Source: Alphaproteobacteria bacterium (GTDB lineage Bacteria; Pseudomonadota; Alphaproteobacteria; Rhizobiales; Rhizobiaceae). Taken from it: a stretch of DNA of 35,001 nt. The notes below the pieces were generated by a model, which saw only the letters and a program-made list of their open reading frames with translations, was not told where the DNA came from and ran no database searches. How positions within the stretch are numbered: position 1 is the first letter of the stretch; each line of letters opens with the position of its first letter. Position numbers and translations under genes: made by a program. The stretch is from positions 1 to 35,001 of the forward strand of contig JAHJUC010000670.1 in NCBI GenBank assembly GCA_018829385.1, in the 5' to 3' direction. This document shows positions 15,257-22,517 of this stretch, in pieces.

Positions 15257-18004
15257 ATGTCTGATCGTCCACAGCAATTTGCAGCTCACGCCATACCGAT
15301 CGACGCAGTGCTTCGGTCTCTCGATGCCTCGGCCAAGGGACTGAGCTCCGAGGAAGCGGCAACGCGTCTGGACAGATACGGAGCGAACAGGCTGCCCGAG
15401 CCGCCGAGGCGCAGCGCGCTTCTGCGGTTTCTCTCTCATTTCCACAATGTGCTGATCTACGTGCTGATCGCATCCGCCGCGGTGACGGCGGCAATGCAGC
15501 ACTGGGTGGACACCGGCGTGATCCTCGCAGTGGTAATCGTCAACGCGGTGATAGGTTACATTCAGGAAGGCCGTGCCGAGCAGGCAATGGATGCAATCCG
15601 GGGAATGTTGGCGCCGAGGTCGGCCGTGCTGCGCGACGGGCGACGGATCGGCGTCGATGCGGCCGAGCTCGTGCCGGGCGACATCGTGCTGATCGAGGCA
15701 GGCGACCGGGTGCCCGCCGATCTTCGGCTGATCGAGGGGCGCGGGCTGAAGGCGGAAGAGGCGATCCTGACGGGCGAGTCCGTGCCGGTGGACAAGGGCA
15801 CTGCCCCGGTGGCGGAAGACGCGGCTCTCGGCGACCGGACCTCGATGCTGTTTTCCGGCACGCTGGTGGCGGCGGGCGCGGGGCGTGGCGTGGTCGCCGC
15901 CACCGGACCCGGTACCCAGATCGGCCGGATCAGCGGCATGCTCGCCCGCGTCGAGACGCTGACGACGCCGCTCGTCGCCCAGATGGACGGCTTCGCCCGC
16001 TGGCTGACCGTCTTCATCCTGATCATGGCCGGCGCGCTCCTGGCCTATGGCTATTTCGTCGGGCATCTGCCCTTCTCGGAACTCTTCATGGCGGTCGTCG
16101 GCCTGTCGGTTGCCGCGATCCCCGAAGGACTGCCGGCGGTTCTGACGATCACGCTGGCCGTGGGCGTGCAGGCCATGGCGCGGCGCAACGCCATCGTTCG
16201 CCGCCTGCCGGCGATCGAGACGTTGGGCTCGGTCTCGGTTATCTGCACCGACAAGACCGGCACGCTCACGCGCAACGAGATGATGGCGGCGACGCTGGCT
16301 GCGGCCGAGCATGTCTATTCGGTCGGTGGCAGCGGCTATGCACCCGAGGGCGCGGTGCGCTGGCGCGAGGCGGACGCGCATCCCGACGAGCATGCCGTGC
16401 TGATGGAGTTCGCGCGCGGCGCGGGACTGTGCAACGACGCGATGCTGCATGCCCATAACGAGGGCTGGCGGGTCGAAGGCGACCCGATGGAAGGCGCGTT
16501 GATGGCGCTTGCTGGCAAAATCACCGGCGACGGCCCCGAGCCTTTCCGGCAATGGACGCGGACCGACTCGATCCCCTTCGACGCCGCCCATCGCTACATG
16601 GCGGTCCTGCACCACGACCACGGGGACCACGCCTGCATCCACGTCAAGGGTGCCCCCGAAGCGGTGGTGGCTCTGTGCGCCGACCAGCGTGCCGCAGACG
16701 GAGGATCGGAGCCGCTCGATGTCGACCACTGGCATGGAATGGTGGAAGAACTGGCCGCCGAAGGTCAACGGGTGATTGCTGTGGCGGTATGGGCGGTGCC
16801 GCAAGAGCAAACGATCCTGAACATTGCTGATCTGGAGGGGCAACTCACGCTGATCGGATTGGTCGGCCTGATCGATCCGCCGCGGACCGAAGCCATCGAC
16901 GCCGTGGCCGAGTGCCACGCCGCCGGTATCCGGGTGAAGATGATCACCGGGGACCACGCAGCCACCGCGCGCGCGATTGCGGGCATGATCGGGCTGAAGA
17001 ACCATGACCGCGTGTTGACCGGTGCCGATCTCGAAGCGATGGACGACTCCGCCCTGGCGGATGCGGTGATGGAGACAGACATCTTCGCCCGCACTTCCCC
17101 CGCTCACAAGCTGCGCCTCGTAACCGCCCTGCAGGCGCGTGGCCTGACTGTGGCAATGACCGGCGACGGGGTGAACGACGCACCAGCCCTCAAGCGCGCC
17201 GATGCCGGCATCGCCATGGGGCTTAAAGGCAGCGAGGCGGCGAAGGAGGCTGCCGAATTCGTGCTTGCCGACGACAATTTCGCCTCCATCGCCGCCGCGG
17301 TGCGCGAGGGGCGCACCGTCTACGACAACATCAAGAAGGTGATCAGCTGGACCCTGCCCACCAATGCGGGCGAGGCGATGACGATCATCGTGGCGCTCTT
17401 CGCCGGCATGGCGCTGCCGATCACCGCAGTGCAGATCCTGTGGATCAACCTGATCACTGCCGTGACGCTCGGCCTCGCACTCGCCTTCGAGCCATCCGAG
17501 CCCGGCACCATGTGTCGGCCGCCCCGCCCGCGAGATGAGTCGTTGCTGACGGCCGAACTCGTCTGGCACATCGTGCTCGTCTCGACCCTGTTTCTGACGG
17601 CGGTGTTCGGCATGTATTTTTACGCGATCGATCGTGGCTATCCGGTGGCGCTTGCCCAGACCATCGCCATGAACACGCTGGTGGTGCTCGAGATCTTCCA
17701 CCTCTTCTTCATCCGCAATATCTACGGCACATCGCTCACCTGGGCAGCAGCGAGGGGTACCCGGATCGTTTGGGCCTGCGTGATCGCCGTCACAGCTGCG
17801 CAGTTCGTCATCACCTATCTGCCGCCCCTCCAGGCGGTCTTCGGAACCCAGGGCGTGCCACCGTTCGACGGCCTCCTGATCGTGGGGGTGGGAGCCGTCT
17901 TCTTCGCGTTGATCGAGACAGAAAAGCAGATGAGGCTTGCATTCCGTACCCCACATTCGGAACGTCGCATCGAGACAGGTGGAATTCCACCTATGGCTCA
18001 GTAG
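15257..18004 (+). CDS. P2A-type cation-transporting ATPase
   Basis: Inner-membrane P-type ATPase, 915 residues. Visible: N-terminal cation-ATPase domain, M1-M2, actuator motif LTGESVPVDKG, M4 motif PEGLPA, phosphorylation site CTDKTGTLT, nucleotide-domain KGAPE, MITGDHAATARAIA, and the hinge TGDGVNDAPALK. M5 keeps asparagine and glutamate (TNAGEAMTI), but M6 reads WINLITAVTLGLALAFEP: the position of SERCA Asp800 is alanine, so one calcium ligand is missing. The WIN-x-x-TAV form resembles mycobacterial CtpF, as I recall it. ATG 15257 is chosen over TTG 15242 because GAGGT precedes it. The IS3 end begins 10 bases after the stop, so the C-terminus looks intact. Cation: possibly calcium, unproven. 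Confidence 0.92.
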   Translation: MSDRPQQFAAHAIPIDAVLRSLDASAKGLSSEEAATRLDRYGANRLPEPPRRSALLRFLSHFHNVLIYVLIASAAVTAAMQHWVDTGVILAVVIVNAVIGYIQEGRAEQAMDAIRGMLAPRSAVLRDGRRIGVDAAELVPGDIVLIEAGDRVPADLRLIEGRGLKAEEAILTGESVPVDKGTAPVAEDAALGDRTSMLFSGTLVAAGAGRGVVAATGPGTQIGRISGMLARVETLTTPLVAQMDGFARWLTVFILIMAGALLAYGYFVGHLPFSELFMAVVGLSVAAIPEGLPAVLTITLAVGVQAMARRNAIVRRLPAIETLGSVSVICTDKTGTLTRNEMMAATLAAAEHVYSVGGSGYAPEGAVRWREADAHPDEHAVLMEFARGAGLCNDAMLHAHNEGWRVEGDPMEGALMALAGKITGDGPEPFRQWTRTDSIPFDAAHRYMAVLHHDHGDHACIHVKGAPEAVVALCADQRAADGGSEPLDVDHWHGMVEELAAEGQRVIAVAVWAVPQEQTILNIADLEGQLTLIGLVGLIDPPRTEAIDAVAECHAAGIRVKMITGDHAATARAIAGMIGLKNHDRVLTGADLEAMDDSALADAVMETDIFARTSPAHKLRLVTALQARGLTVAMTGDGVNDAPALKRADAGIAMGLKGSEAAKEAAEFVLADDNFASIAAAVREGRTVYDNIKKVISWTLPTNAGEAMTIIVALFAGMALPITAVQILWINLITAVTLGLALAFEPSEPGTMCRPPRPRDESLLTAELVWHIVLVSTLFLTAVFGMYFYAIDRGYPVALAQTIAMNTLVVLEIFHLFFIRNIYGTSLTWAAARGTRIVWACVIAVTAAQFVITYLPPLQAVFGTQGVPPFDGLLIVGVGAVFFALIETEKQMRLAFRTPHSERRIETGGIPPMAQ

Positions 18005-18013
18005 ACCCACGCC

Positions 18014-18070
18014 TGTCTGACATCAGCGCCCTTGAGACAGATACGGCTTAATTGAGAAGAGAGGATTTCT
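18014..18070 (+). mobile_element. Left-end scrap of the IS3-family element
   Basis: TGTCTGACATCAGCGCCC and the following 38 bases match the left end of the copy at 32605 (to GAGAGGATTT), then stop abruptly at an IS6 end. It is the same end as at 4145 but in the opposite orientation, so the two flank the 4146-18013 block as inverted repeats. Confidence 0.8.
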
Positions 18071-18359
18071 GGTGGCGTTGTCACGTTAAGTTTGGCAGGC
18101 TGAGAAGGGCCGGACGTTCCGGAATTTTCAGGCGATGCAGGCCGCAATTTTCCATGCGTCGAGCGCTTCGAAGCGATGGTAGCGAATTGTTTGTGCGGCA
18201 CGGCGGCGGGATGGAATTGAAAAGCAATTGCGGATAGCCGAGTGCATGGAGACGAACCGTTGCAGCGCTCCCGGCGACCGGTGGCCTTGCATTGTTCGTT
18301 CTCGCTTTCGAAACGGCAAGTGACTGTTTTCGGCCCGATTGTTGAGACCCTTGTGCGAC
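18071..18359 (-). pseudogene. IS6-family transposase, C-terminal fragment with one end
   Basis: On the minus strand the frame reads SHKGLNNRAENSHLPFRKRE and then GHRSPGALQRFVSMHSAIRN, ending ALDAWKIAACIA. This is the last third of an IS6-type DDE transposase including the catalytic glutamate. GGTGGCGTTGTCACGTTAAG at 18071-18090 is the likely terminal repeat. The 5' two-thirds are missing and the fragment abuts an IS5 end at 18360. It is a different lineage from the copy at 7202 by sequence, but the frames align. Confidence 0.8.
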
Positions 18360-19487
18360 GGCGTTGGTGCGCGGATCAGCCGATGAGCGGAGCTCGTTCT
18401 TTGATGGGTCCGCTTATTTGGTTGCTCCCGCCGATGCTTGGCAACGAACGGATTTCGGGCGTCCACAGGCAAGCATTCGGTTAAGTATGGCCACGCCGAT
18501 CGCAGCCTCTGTCTGTTGAGCAAGGAATGAGCGAGCACGCAAACGCGGCCCGATAACGCCCTTGTATCGACCCATCGCGGTTTCAACCAAAGCTCGCTTG
18601 CCATAGCCGGTTGATGCCTGCCATTTCAGCCGGCCATCTATCTGCATGGAGGTTATGTGGTCATCTCTCTGGCAGCATGCTTGGGCGGTAGGCCGTTCAA
18701 CCGCGTTCGATCGCGGTGGAATGACGACCCTTGCGCCTGCGCTGTGATGGAAAACAGCGTCGTAGGTGGGAGTACCATCATAGGCTCCATCGGCAGTGAA
18801 CTGGCCGATCTCATCGTCGATCTGAGCCAGCAATGGCTCCATCTGCGAGGTATCGCCGGCTTCCTGATCTGTCAGGCTATGTGCAATGATCTCACCACTG
18901 TCGGCATCAACCGCCAAGTGCAATTTTCGCCAACCACGCCGGCACTTCGCCCCATGCTTTTCTTCCAGCCATTGGCCAGCACCATAGATCTTTAGCCCGG
19001 TGCTATCGACCAGAACGTGAATGGGCCCGTCAGCCGCATGCGGTCGGTCGTTGCCTCTGGCCAATGGCCTCCAGGTTCTGGCCCTCCGGCTCAGCGTGGT
19101 GTGATCGGGCACAGGCAGATCCAATGCCATCATATCAAACACCGAACACAAAAGCCCTTCGCTCTGGCGCAACCGTAATCCGAATACCATGCCCAGCATC
19201 AGCGTCGTTTCGATCGCCAGATCAGAGTAACGCGGCTGCCTCCTCTCGTCATGCGCCGTGGGGCGGCCCAGCCTGCCAGCGTTTCCGGTGTTATCCAAAG
19301 TGTCAAACTGCCACGGCGGCTAAGACCCGCCTCGTACTCCGCCCAGTTCGTCACTTTGAATTTCATCTTACCGATGTGATGGCGGCCGGCGGCGTTATGT
19401 TTGTGCGGCATGCTGGATCAATCAAGCTATTTCCGATCCCGGTCGCATAGATGCAAAACGTTGAAATTTGATCCCTGCACCAATGCC
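18360..19487 (-). mobile_element. Complete IS5-family element with frameshifted transposase
   Basis: Inverted repeats GGCGTTGGTGCGCGGATCA (18360) and, at the other end, the complement of GGCATTGGTGCAGGGATCA (ending 19487) enclose a single transposase region of 1128 bases in total. The same ends recur at 30640-30683, 30693-30851 and 34732. The flanks do not show a clear target duplication; the left flank is an IS6 fragment and the right flank is unrelated, so deletions followed insertion. Confidence 0.85.
18414..19411 (-). pseudogene. IS5-family transposase, split by one frameshift
   Basis: The N-terminal frame starts MPHKHNAAGRHHIGKMKFKV at 19411 and runs to GWAAPRRMTRGG. Near 19235-19245 the homologous reading switches frame to QPRYSDLAIETTLMLGMVFG, which continues to the stop at 18414. 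One base appears deleted in the GGAGGCAG stretch. The rest includes the DDE core: HVLVDSTGLKIYG, FTADGAYDG and the C-terminal KRALVETAMGRYK. Programmed frameshifting occurs in some IS5 subgroups, but this type usually has one continuous ORF, so mutation is more likely. Confidence 0.85.
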
Positions 19488-19530
19488 ATTCTGATAGAGG
19501 AGCCCATTATCGCTGGCCCGGCTGACTTAC

Positions 19531-19808
19531 CCGGATCAGCGAAGCGAAACTGGTTCGCTCGATGTCGCGAAAGGGCTGCTCACAAGATAATGCCGCGTGC
19601 GAAGGCTTCTTCGGCCGGTTGAAAACGGAACTCTTTTATCCACAAGACTGGAAGACCATCACAATCGAACAGTTCGTCGCCGAGGGAGATGCCTACATCC
19701 GCTGGTACAATGAAAAGCGCATCAAGATATCGTTGGGATCGCTCAGCCCGGTCGAGTATCGAAAAGCCTCGGCCTTACCGTATGAAACAGTCCAACTTTT
19801 TGTCCGCA
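19531..19808 (+). pseudogene. IS3-family (IS150-like) transposase OrfB, C-terminal fragment
   Basis: The frame reads LVRSMSRKGCSQDNAACEGF, then FGRLKTELFYPQDW, YIRWYNEKRIKISLGSLSPV and EYRKASALPYETVQ. This is the end of a DDE integrase core with the catalytic glutamate in NAACEGFFG. The likely terminal repeat GTCCAACTTTTTGTCCGCA ends at 19808. The upstream part was lost at or before the junction with the IS5 element. It differs from the 934 and 32605 IS3 copies, so it is a third IS3 lineage. Confidence 0.85.
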
Positions 19809-19814
19809 TCCCCC

Positions 19815-19840
19815 GGCTCAGTTCTGAGTGGAAATCAACA
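19815..19840 (+). repeat. Orphan IS21 right end
   Basis: GGCTCAGTTCTGAGTGGAAATCAACA without any istAB genes. It matches the end of the IS21 copy at 908-933 in 25 of 26 bases. It follows the IS3 end by six bases. Confidence 0.65.
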
Positions 19841-19855
19841 CTGACGATCAATTAA

Positions 19856-19912
19856 AGAACTTACATCGAGGTGCGCGGGCAGTGGATGTATCTTTACCGT
19901 ACTATGGACAGT
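19856..19912 (+). pseudogene. Short IS6-family transposase fragment
   Basis: Nineteen codons, RTYIEVRGQWMYLYRTMDS, match the (D)ETYIxVxGQWxYLYRAxD segment next to the first catalytic aspartate of IS6/IS26-type transposases. Nothing of the element remains on either side; 19913-19973 has no recognisable content. Confidence 0.55.
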
Positions 19913-19973
19913 TCCCCGGCTGCGCATAGCAACTGACGAGAGCATCAACGCGGGCGGAGGAGAAGAGGAAAGC

Positions 19974-20399
19974 CTAGCCACCGTCAGCTGTAAATCCAGC
20001 CCCTTCAATTGCTGCAATTGCACAGGCTTCGTCATTGTCCGACGAGTCACCCGTAATGCCCACCGCACCCAACAGCGTGCCATCGCGTTTTATCAACACC
20101 CCGCCCGGTACCGGGACGAGCGATCCTGAGGCCAGACTGTTCATTGCCTGAATGAAGAACGGTTGCGATTGGGCACGCTCAAAAAGCGCACGTGAGCCCA
20201 AACCCATGGCGACAGCGCCGCGAGCCTTTCCCTGCGCTATTTCGGGGCGCAGGTTGCTCACGCCATCTTCTCGCAACAGAGTAATAAGGAAGCCACCACT
20301 GTCGAGAACCGCGACGGTAAGGGGCTTCATGTTCTTTTCTTTACGCCATTCCAGCGCAAACGAAACAATGGACTGTGCGGTCTCTAGATTGAGTTCCAA
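19974..20399 (-). CDS. GlcG/HbpS-family (DUF336) protein
   Basis: A 141-residue cytoplasmic protein of the GlcG/HbpS family. Recognisable segments: LTVAVLDSGGFLITLLREDG, then IAQGKARGAVAMG, PVPGGVLIKRDGTLLGAVGI and the C-terminal DEACAIAAIEGAGF. Members are found beside glycolate oxidase genes (GlcG) or bind heme (HbpS); the biochemical role is not settled. It is the last gene of the minus-strand catabolic run, 130 bases after the CoA-transferase, and may have its own promoter. Its presence supports a 2-hydroxyacid substrate for the island. Confidence 0.9.
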   Translation of the reverse strand: MELNLETAQSIVSFALEWRKEKNMKPLTVAVLDSGGFLITLLREDGVSNLRPEIAQGKARGAVAMGLGSRALFERAQSQPFFIQAMNSLASGSLVPVPGGVLIKRDGTLLGAVGITGDSSDNDEACAIAAIEGAGFTADGG

Positions 20400-20447
20400 G
20401 ACTTGATCTCCCCGTATCTGATCACTCGAATAGCGCTGATTTTCGTC

Positions 20448-20462
20448 GCCGGGTATCCCGGC
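20448..20462. repeat. Short GC hairpin between CoA-transferase and glcG-like gene
   Basis: GCCGGG-TAT-CCCGGC forms a tight 6-bp stem in the 130-base gap. No T-run follows on the minus strand, so a weak pause or processing site is as likely as a terminator. Confidence 0.3.
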
Positions 20463-20529
20463 ATACGTCCAATATCTGCTGCTGACAGCCGAAGCTGCAG
20501 GTCACCATAAATCCAGGACCGGCAACAGA

Positions 20530-21735
20530 TCAGGTTGAAATGACTGCCTCGGTGCGGATCAATTCATCAATGTCCGCGGTATCGTAACCTATCTCGACCA
20601 GGACCTCTTTTGAATGCTGACCCAGAAATGGGGCCGCTCGGGTAATTCTGGCAGGGGTTTCACTGAATTTTACCGGGTGTCCCAAAGTCTTGACCTGCCC
20701 CGCCCTCGGGTGATCAACCTCGACAATCATGTCACGGGCCAGAGCCTGGGGGTCCTCATGCATTTCGAGAATTTCCAGAACCGGCCCGGCGGGCAATTTT
20801 GCCTCTTCCATCCTGGCCAGCCAGTTCGCGGTGGTGTCTTTCTTGAGAAAATCATCAAGTATCCGCACCAAGGCAGGCAAATTCTTCATCCGCTGCAGGT
20901 TTGAGGAAAACCGCGGATCGGCGTCGAGTTCAGGGGCGGAAATCACACCCAGGAATCTGAGCCAATTGCTTTGATTGGCAGCCCCCACATTGATCCATCC
21001 ATCGCTGGTCTCGAAAGACTGGTAGGGTGCGTTCAAGGGATGGGCCGACCCCATCGGCTTCGGATTTTCGCCTGTTGCAAAGGCAATCGCGGATTGCCAG
21101 TAGGTCTGGACGATTGCCGCCTCGAACAGCGACGTGTCAACCTTCTGCCCGCGTCCGGTCTTGAGCATGTTTGCATAGGCCGCGGACACCCCCATGGCCG
21201 CCAGGATACCGGCATTGATATCGGATATCGGAGCGGCGACCTTCACCGGCGGACGCCCGGGTCCCTCGCCCGTGATGGACATCAGCCCGGACATGCCCTG
21301 GGCAATCAGGTCAAACCCGCCGCGTTGCGAATAGGGCCCGGTCCGGCCGAAACCCGAAATCTCGCAATAGATCAGGCGCGGGTTGATTTTCGAAAGTTCT
21401 TCATAGCCGAGCCCCAGCCGCTCCATCGTGCCCAGCCTGTAATTTTCAATGACAACGTCTGCATCCAGCAACAGCTTGTGCAGCACCTCGACCGCCGCCG
21501 GATCCTTGAGATTGAGCGCAATGCCGCGCTTGTTGCGGTTCATCATCATGTAGGCTGCGGATTCACCTTCGATGTCAGGCGGTACGAACCTGCGGCTGTC
21601 GTCACCACTGGGTTTTTCCACCTTGATCACATCCGCGCCCATGTCGGCCAGCATGAGCCCACACACCGGACCTGCCATGATGTGAGCCAGTTCGATGACT
21701 TTCATACCTTTGAGTGGGCCGGTTTGTGCGGTCAT
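20530..21735 (-). CDS. Class III CoA-transferase (CaiB/BaiF family)
   Basis: A 401-residue enzyme that moves CoA between carboxylic acids through an aspartyl-CoA intermediate. The N-terminus (GMKVIELAHIMAGPVCGLML, ADMGADVIKVEKPSGDDSRR) and GRTGPYSQRGGFDLIAQGMS are typical; the probable catalytic aspartate is in VAAPISDINAGILAA. ATG 21735 is chosen because it overlaps the crotonase stop (ATGA); the track start at 21747 would overlap more and lacks support. It presumably activates the acid imported by the TRAP system, or a product of it, for the crotonase. Known relatives act on oxalate, itaconate, mesaconate, carnitine or succinate; the sequence by eye does not decide. Confidence 0.92.
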   Translation of the reverse strand: MTAQTGPLKGMKVIELAHIMAGPVCGLMLADMGADVIKVEKPSGDDSRRFVPPDIEGESAAYMMMNRNKRGIALNLKDPAAVEVLHKLLLDADVVIENYRLGTMERLGLGYEELSKINPRLIYCEISGFGRTGPYSQRGGFDLIAQGMSGLMSITGEGPGRPPVKVAAPISDINAGILAAMGVSAAYANMLKTGRGQKVDTSLFEAAIVQTYWQSAIAFATGENPKPMGSAHPLNAPYQSFETSDGWINVGAANQSNWLRFLGVISAPELDADPRFSSNLQRMKNLPALVRILDDFLKKDTTANWLARMEEAKLPAGPVLEILEMHEDPQALARDMIVEVDHPRAGQVKTLGHPVKFSETPARITRAAPFLGQHSKEVLVEIGYDTADIDELIRTEAVIST

Positions 21736-22517
21736 TTGCCCTTCCATTCCGGCTTGGTCTTGCCGAGAAAGGCCTCCATGCCCTTGCGAAAATCATCACT
21801 CATGTAGCACATGGTAATCAGGTCGGAATCATCCACCTTTGTCGCCACCCGGTTGCGGCGCATGGCCTCCTTGGTTGCCCGCAAGGTCAGCGGCGCCATG
21901 GAGCCTACATGATTTGCGAGTTCCTCGGCCCGGACCAGCAATGCTGCCTCGTCTGCCAGGATCTCGCTGACAAGGCCAACCGAAACGGCTTCATTGGCGG
22001 TCATCAGCCTGGCTGTAAAAACCATCTCCCGGACGCGACCTGCACCAACCAGATCTGAAAGACGCTCAAGATTTGCCGCGGCCAGACAATTGCCCAGAGT
22101 CCTGGCGATCGGAAATCCGAATTTCAGACTGGCCGAGCCAATCCGCAGGTCACATGCCGCCGCAATCGATGCGCCACCCCCGGTGCAGGCACCGTTGATG
22201 GCCGCGATCGTCGGCAGCGGGCACTGCTCGACCGCATCAAGAACGCTGTTGATCCGCGTTTCATATTCCAGCGCATCCTGGGCCGTATCAAACGCCCGGA
22301 ACTGGGTCATGTCGGTTCCGGCAGCAAAGGCCTTGCCGCCAGCGCCGGAAAGCACAATCGCGGTGATGGAGCCGTCTGTCGGCGCGTCCCGGCAGATCCT
22401 GGCGAGCGCCTCATACATCTCAAATGTCAGCGCATTGCGGCTTGCCGGGCGGTTGAACGTCACCCAGAGCGTCTTGCCGCGCAATTCCTCAGTCAGGTCA
22501 GGCGTGATCTCGCTCAT
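21732..22517 (-). CDS. Crotonase-superfamily protein lacking the usual hydratase glutamates
   Basis: A 261-residue CoA-ester enzyme. The oxyanion-hole segments are present (GGKAFAAGTDM; INGACTGGGASIAAACDL), so it should bind acyl-CoA thioesters. The two catalytic glutamates of enoyl-CoA hydratase (Glu144 and Glu164 of the rat enzyme) appear as serine in GGGASIAAACD and isoleucine or alanine in FGFPIARTLGN. It is therefore unlikely to be an ordinary hydratase and may be an isomerase, lyase or hydrolase. It overlaps dctM upstream and the CoA-transferase downstream by four bases each, so all three are translationally coupled and probably act on the same compound. Confidence 0.9.
   Translation of the reverse strand: MSEITPDLTEELRGKTLWVTFNRPASRNALTFEMYEALARICRDAPTDGSITAIVLSGAGGKAFAAGTDMTQFRAFDTAQDALEYETRINSVLDAVEQCPLPTIAAINGACTGGGASIAAACDLRIGSASLKFGFPIARTLGNCLAAANLERLSDLVGAGRVREMVFTARLMTANEAVSVGLVSEILADEAALLVRAEELANHVGSMAPLTLRATKEAMRRNRVATKVDDSDLITMCYMSDDFRKGMEAFLGKTKPEWKGK

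Noticed and set aside
15248-18010. 920-residue antisense ORF opposite the P-type ATPase
   Set aside because: It is the mirror of a high-GC gene with all P-type ATPase motifs on the plus strand; the antisense protein is rich in H, R, D, Q and G with no domain or ribosome site.
18414-19411. Programmed frameshift in the IS5 transposase
   Set aside because: The shift lies in a GGAGGCAG stretch without a canonical slippery heptamer and this type normally has a single ORF, so a mutation is the simpler reading.
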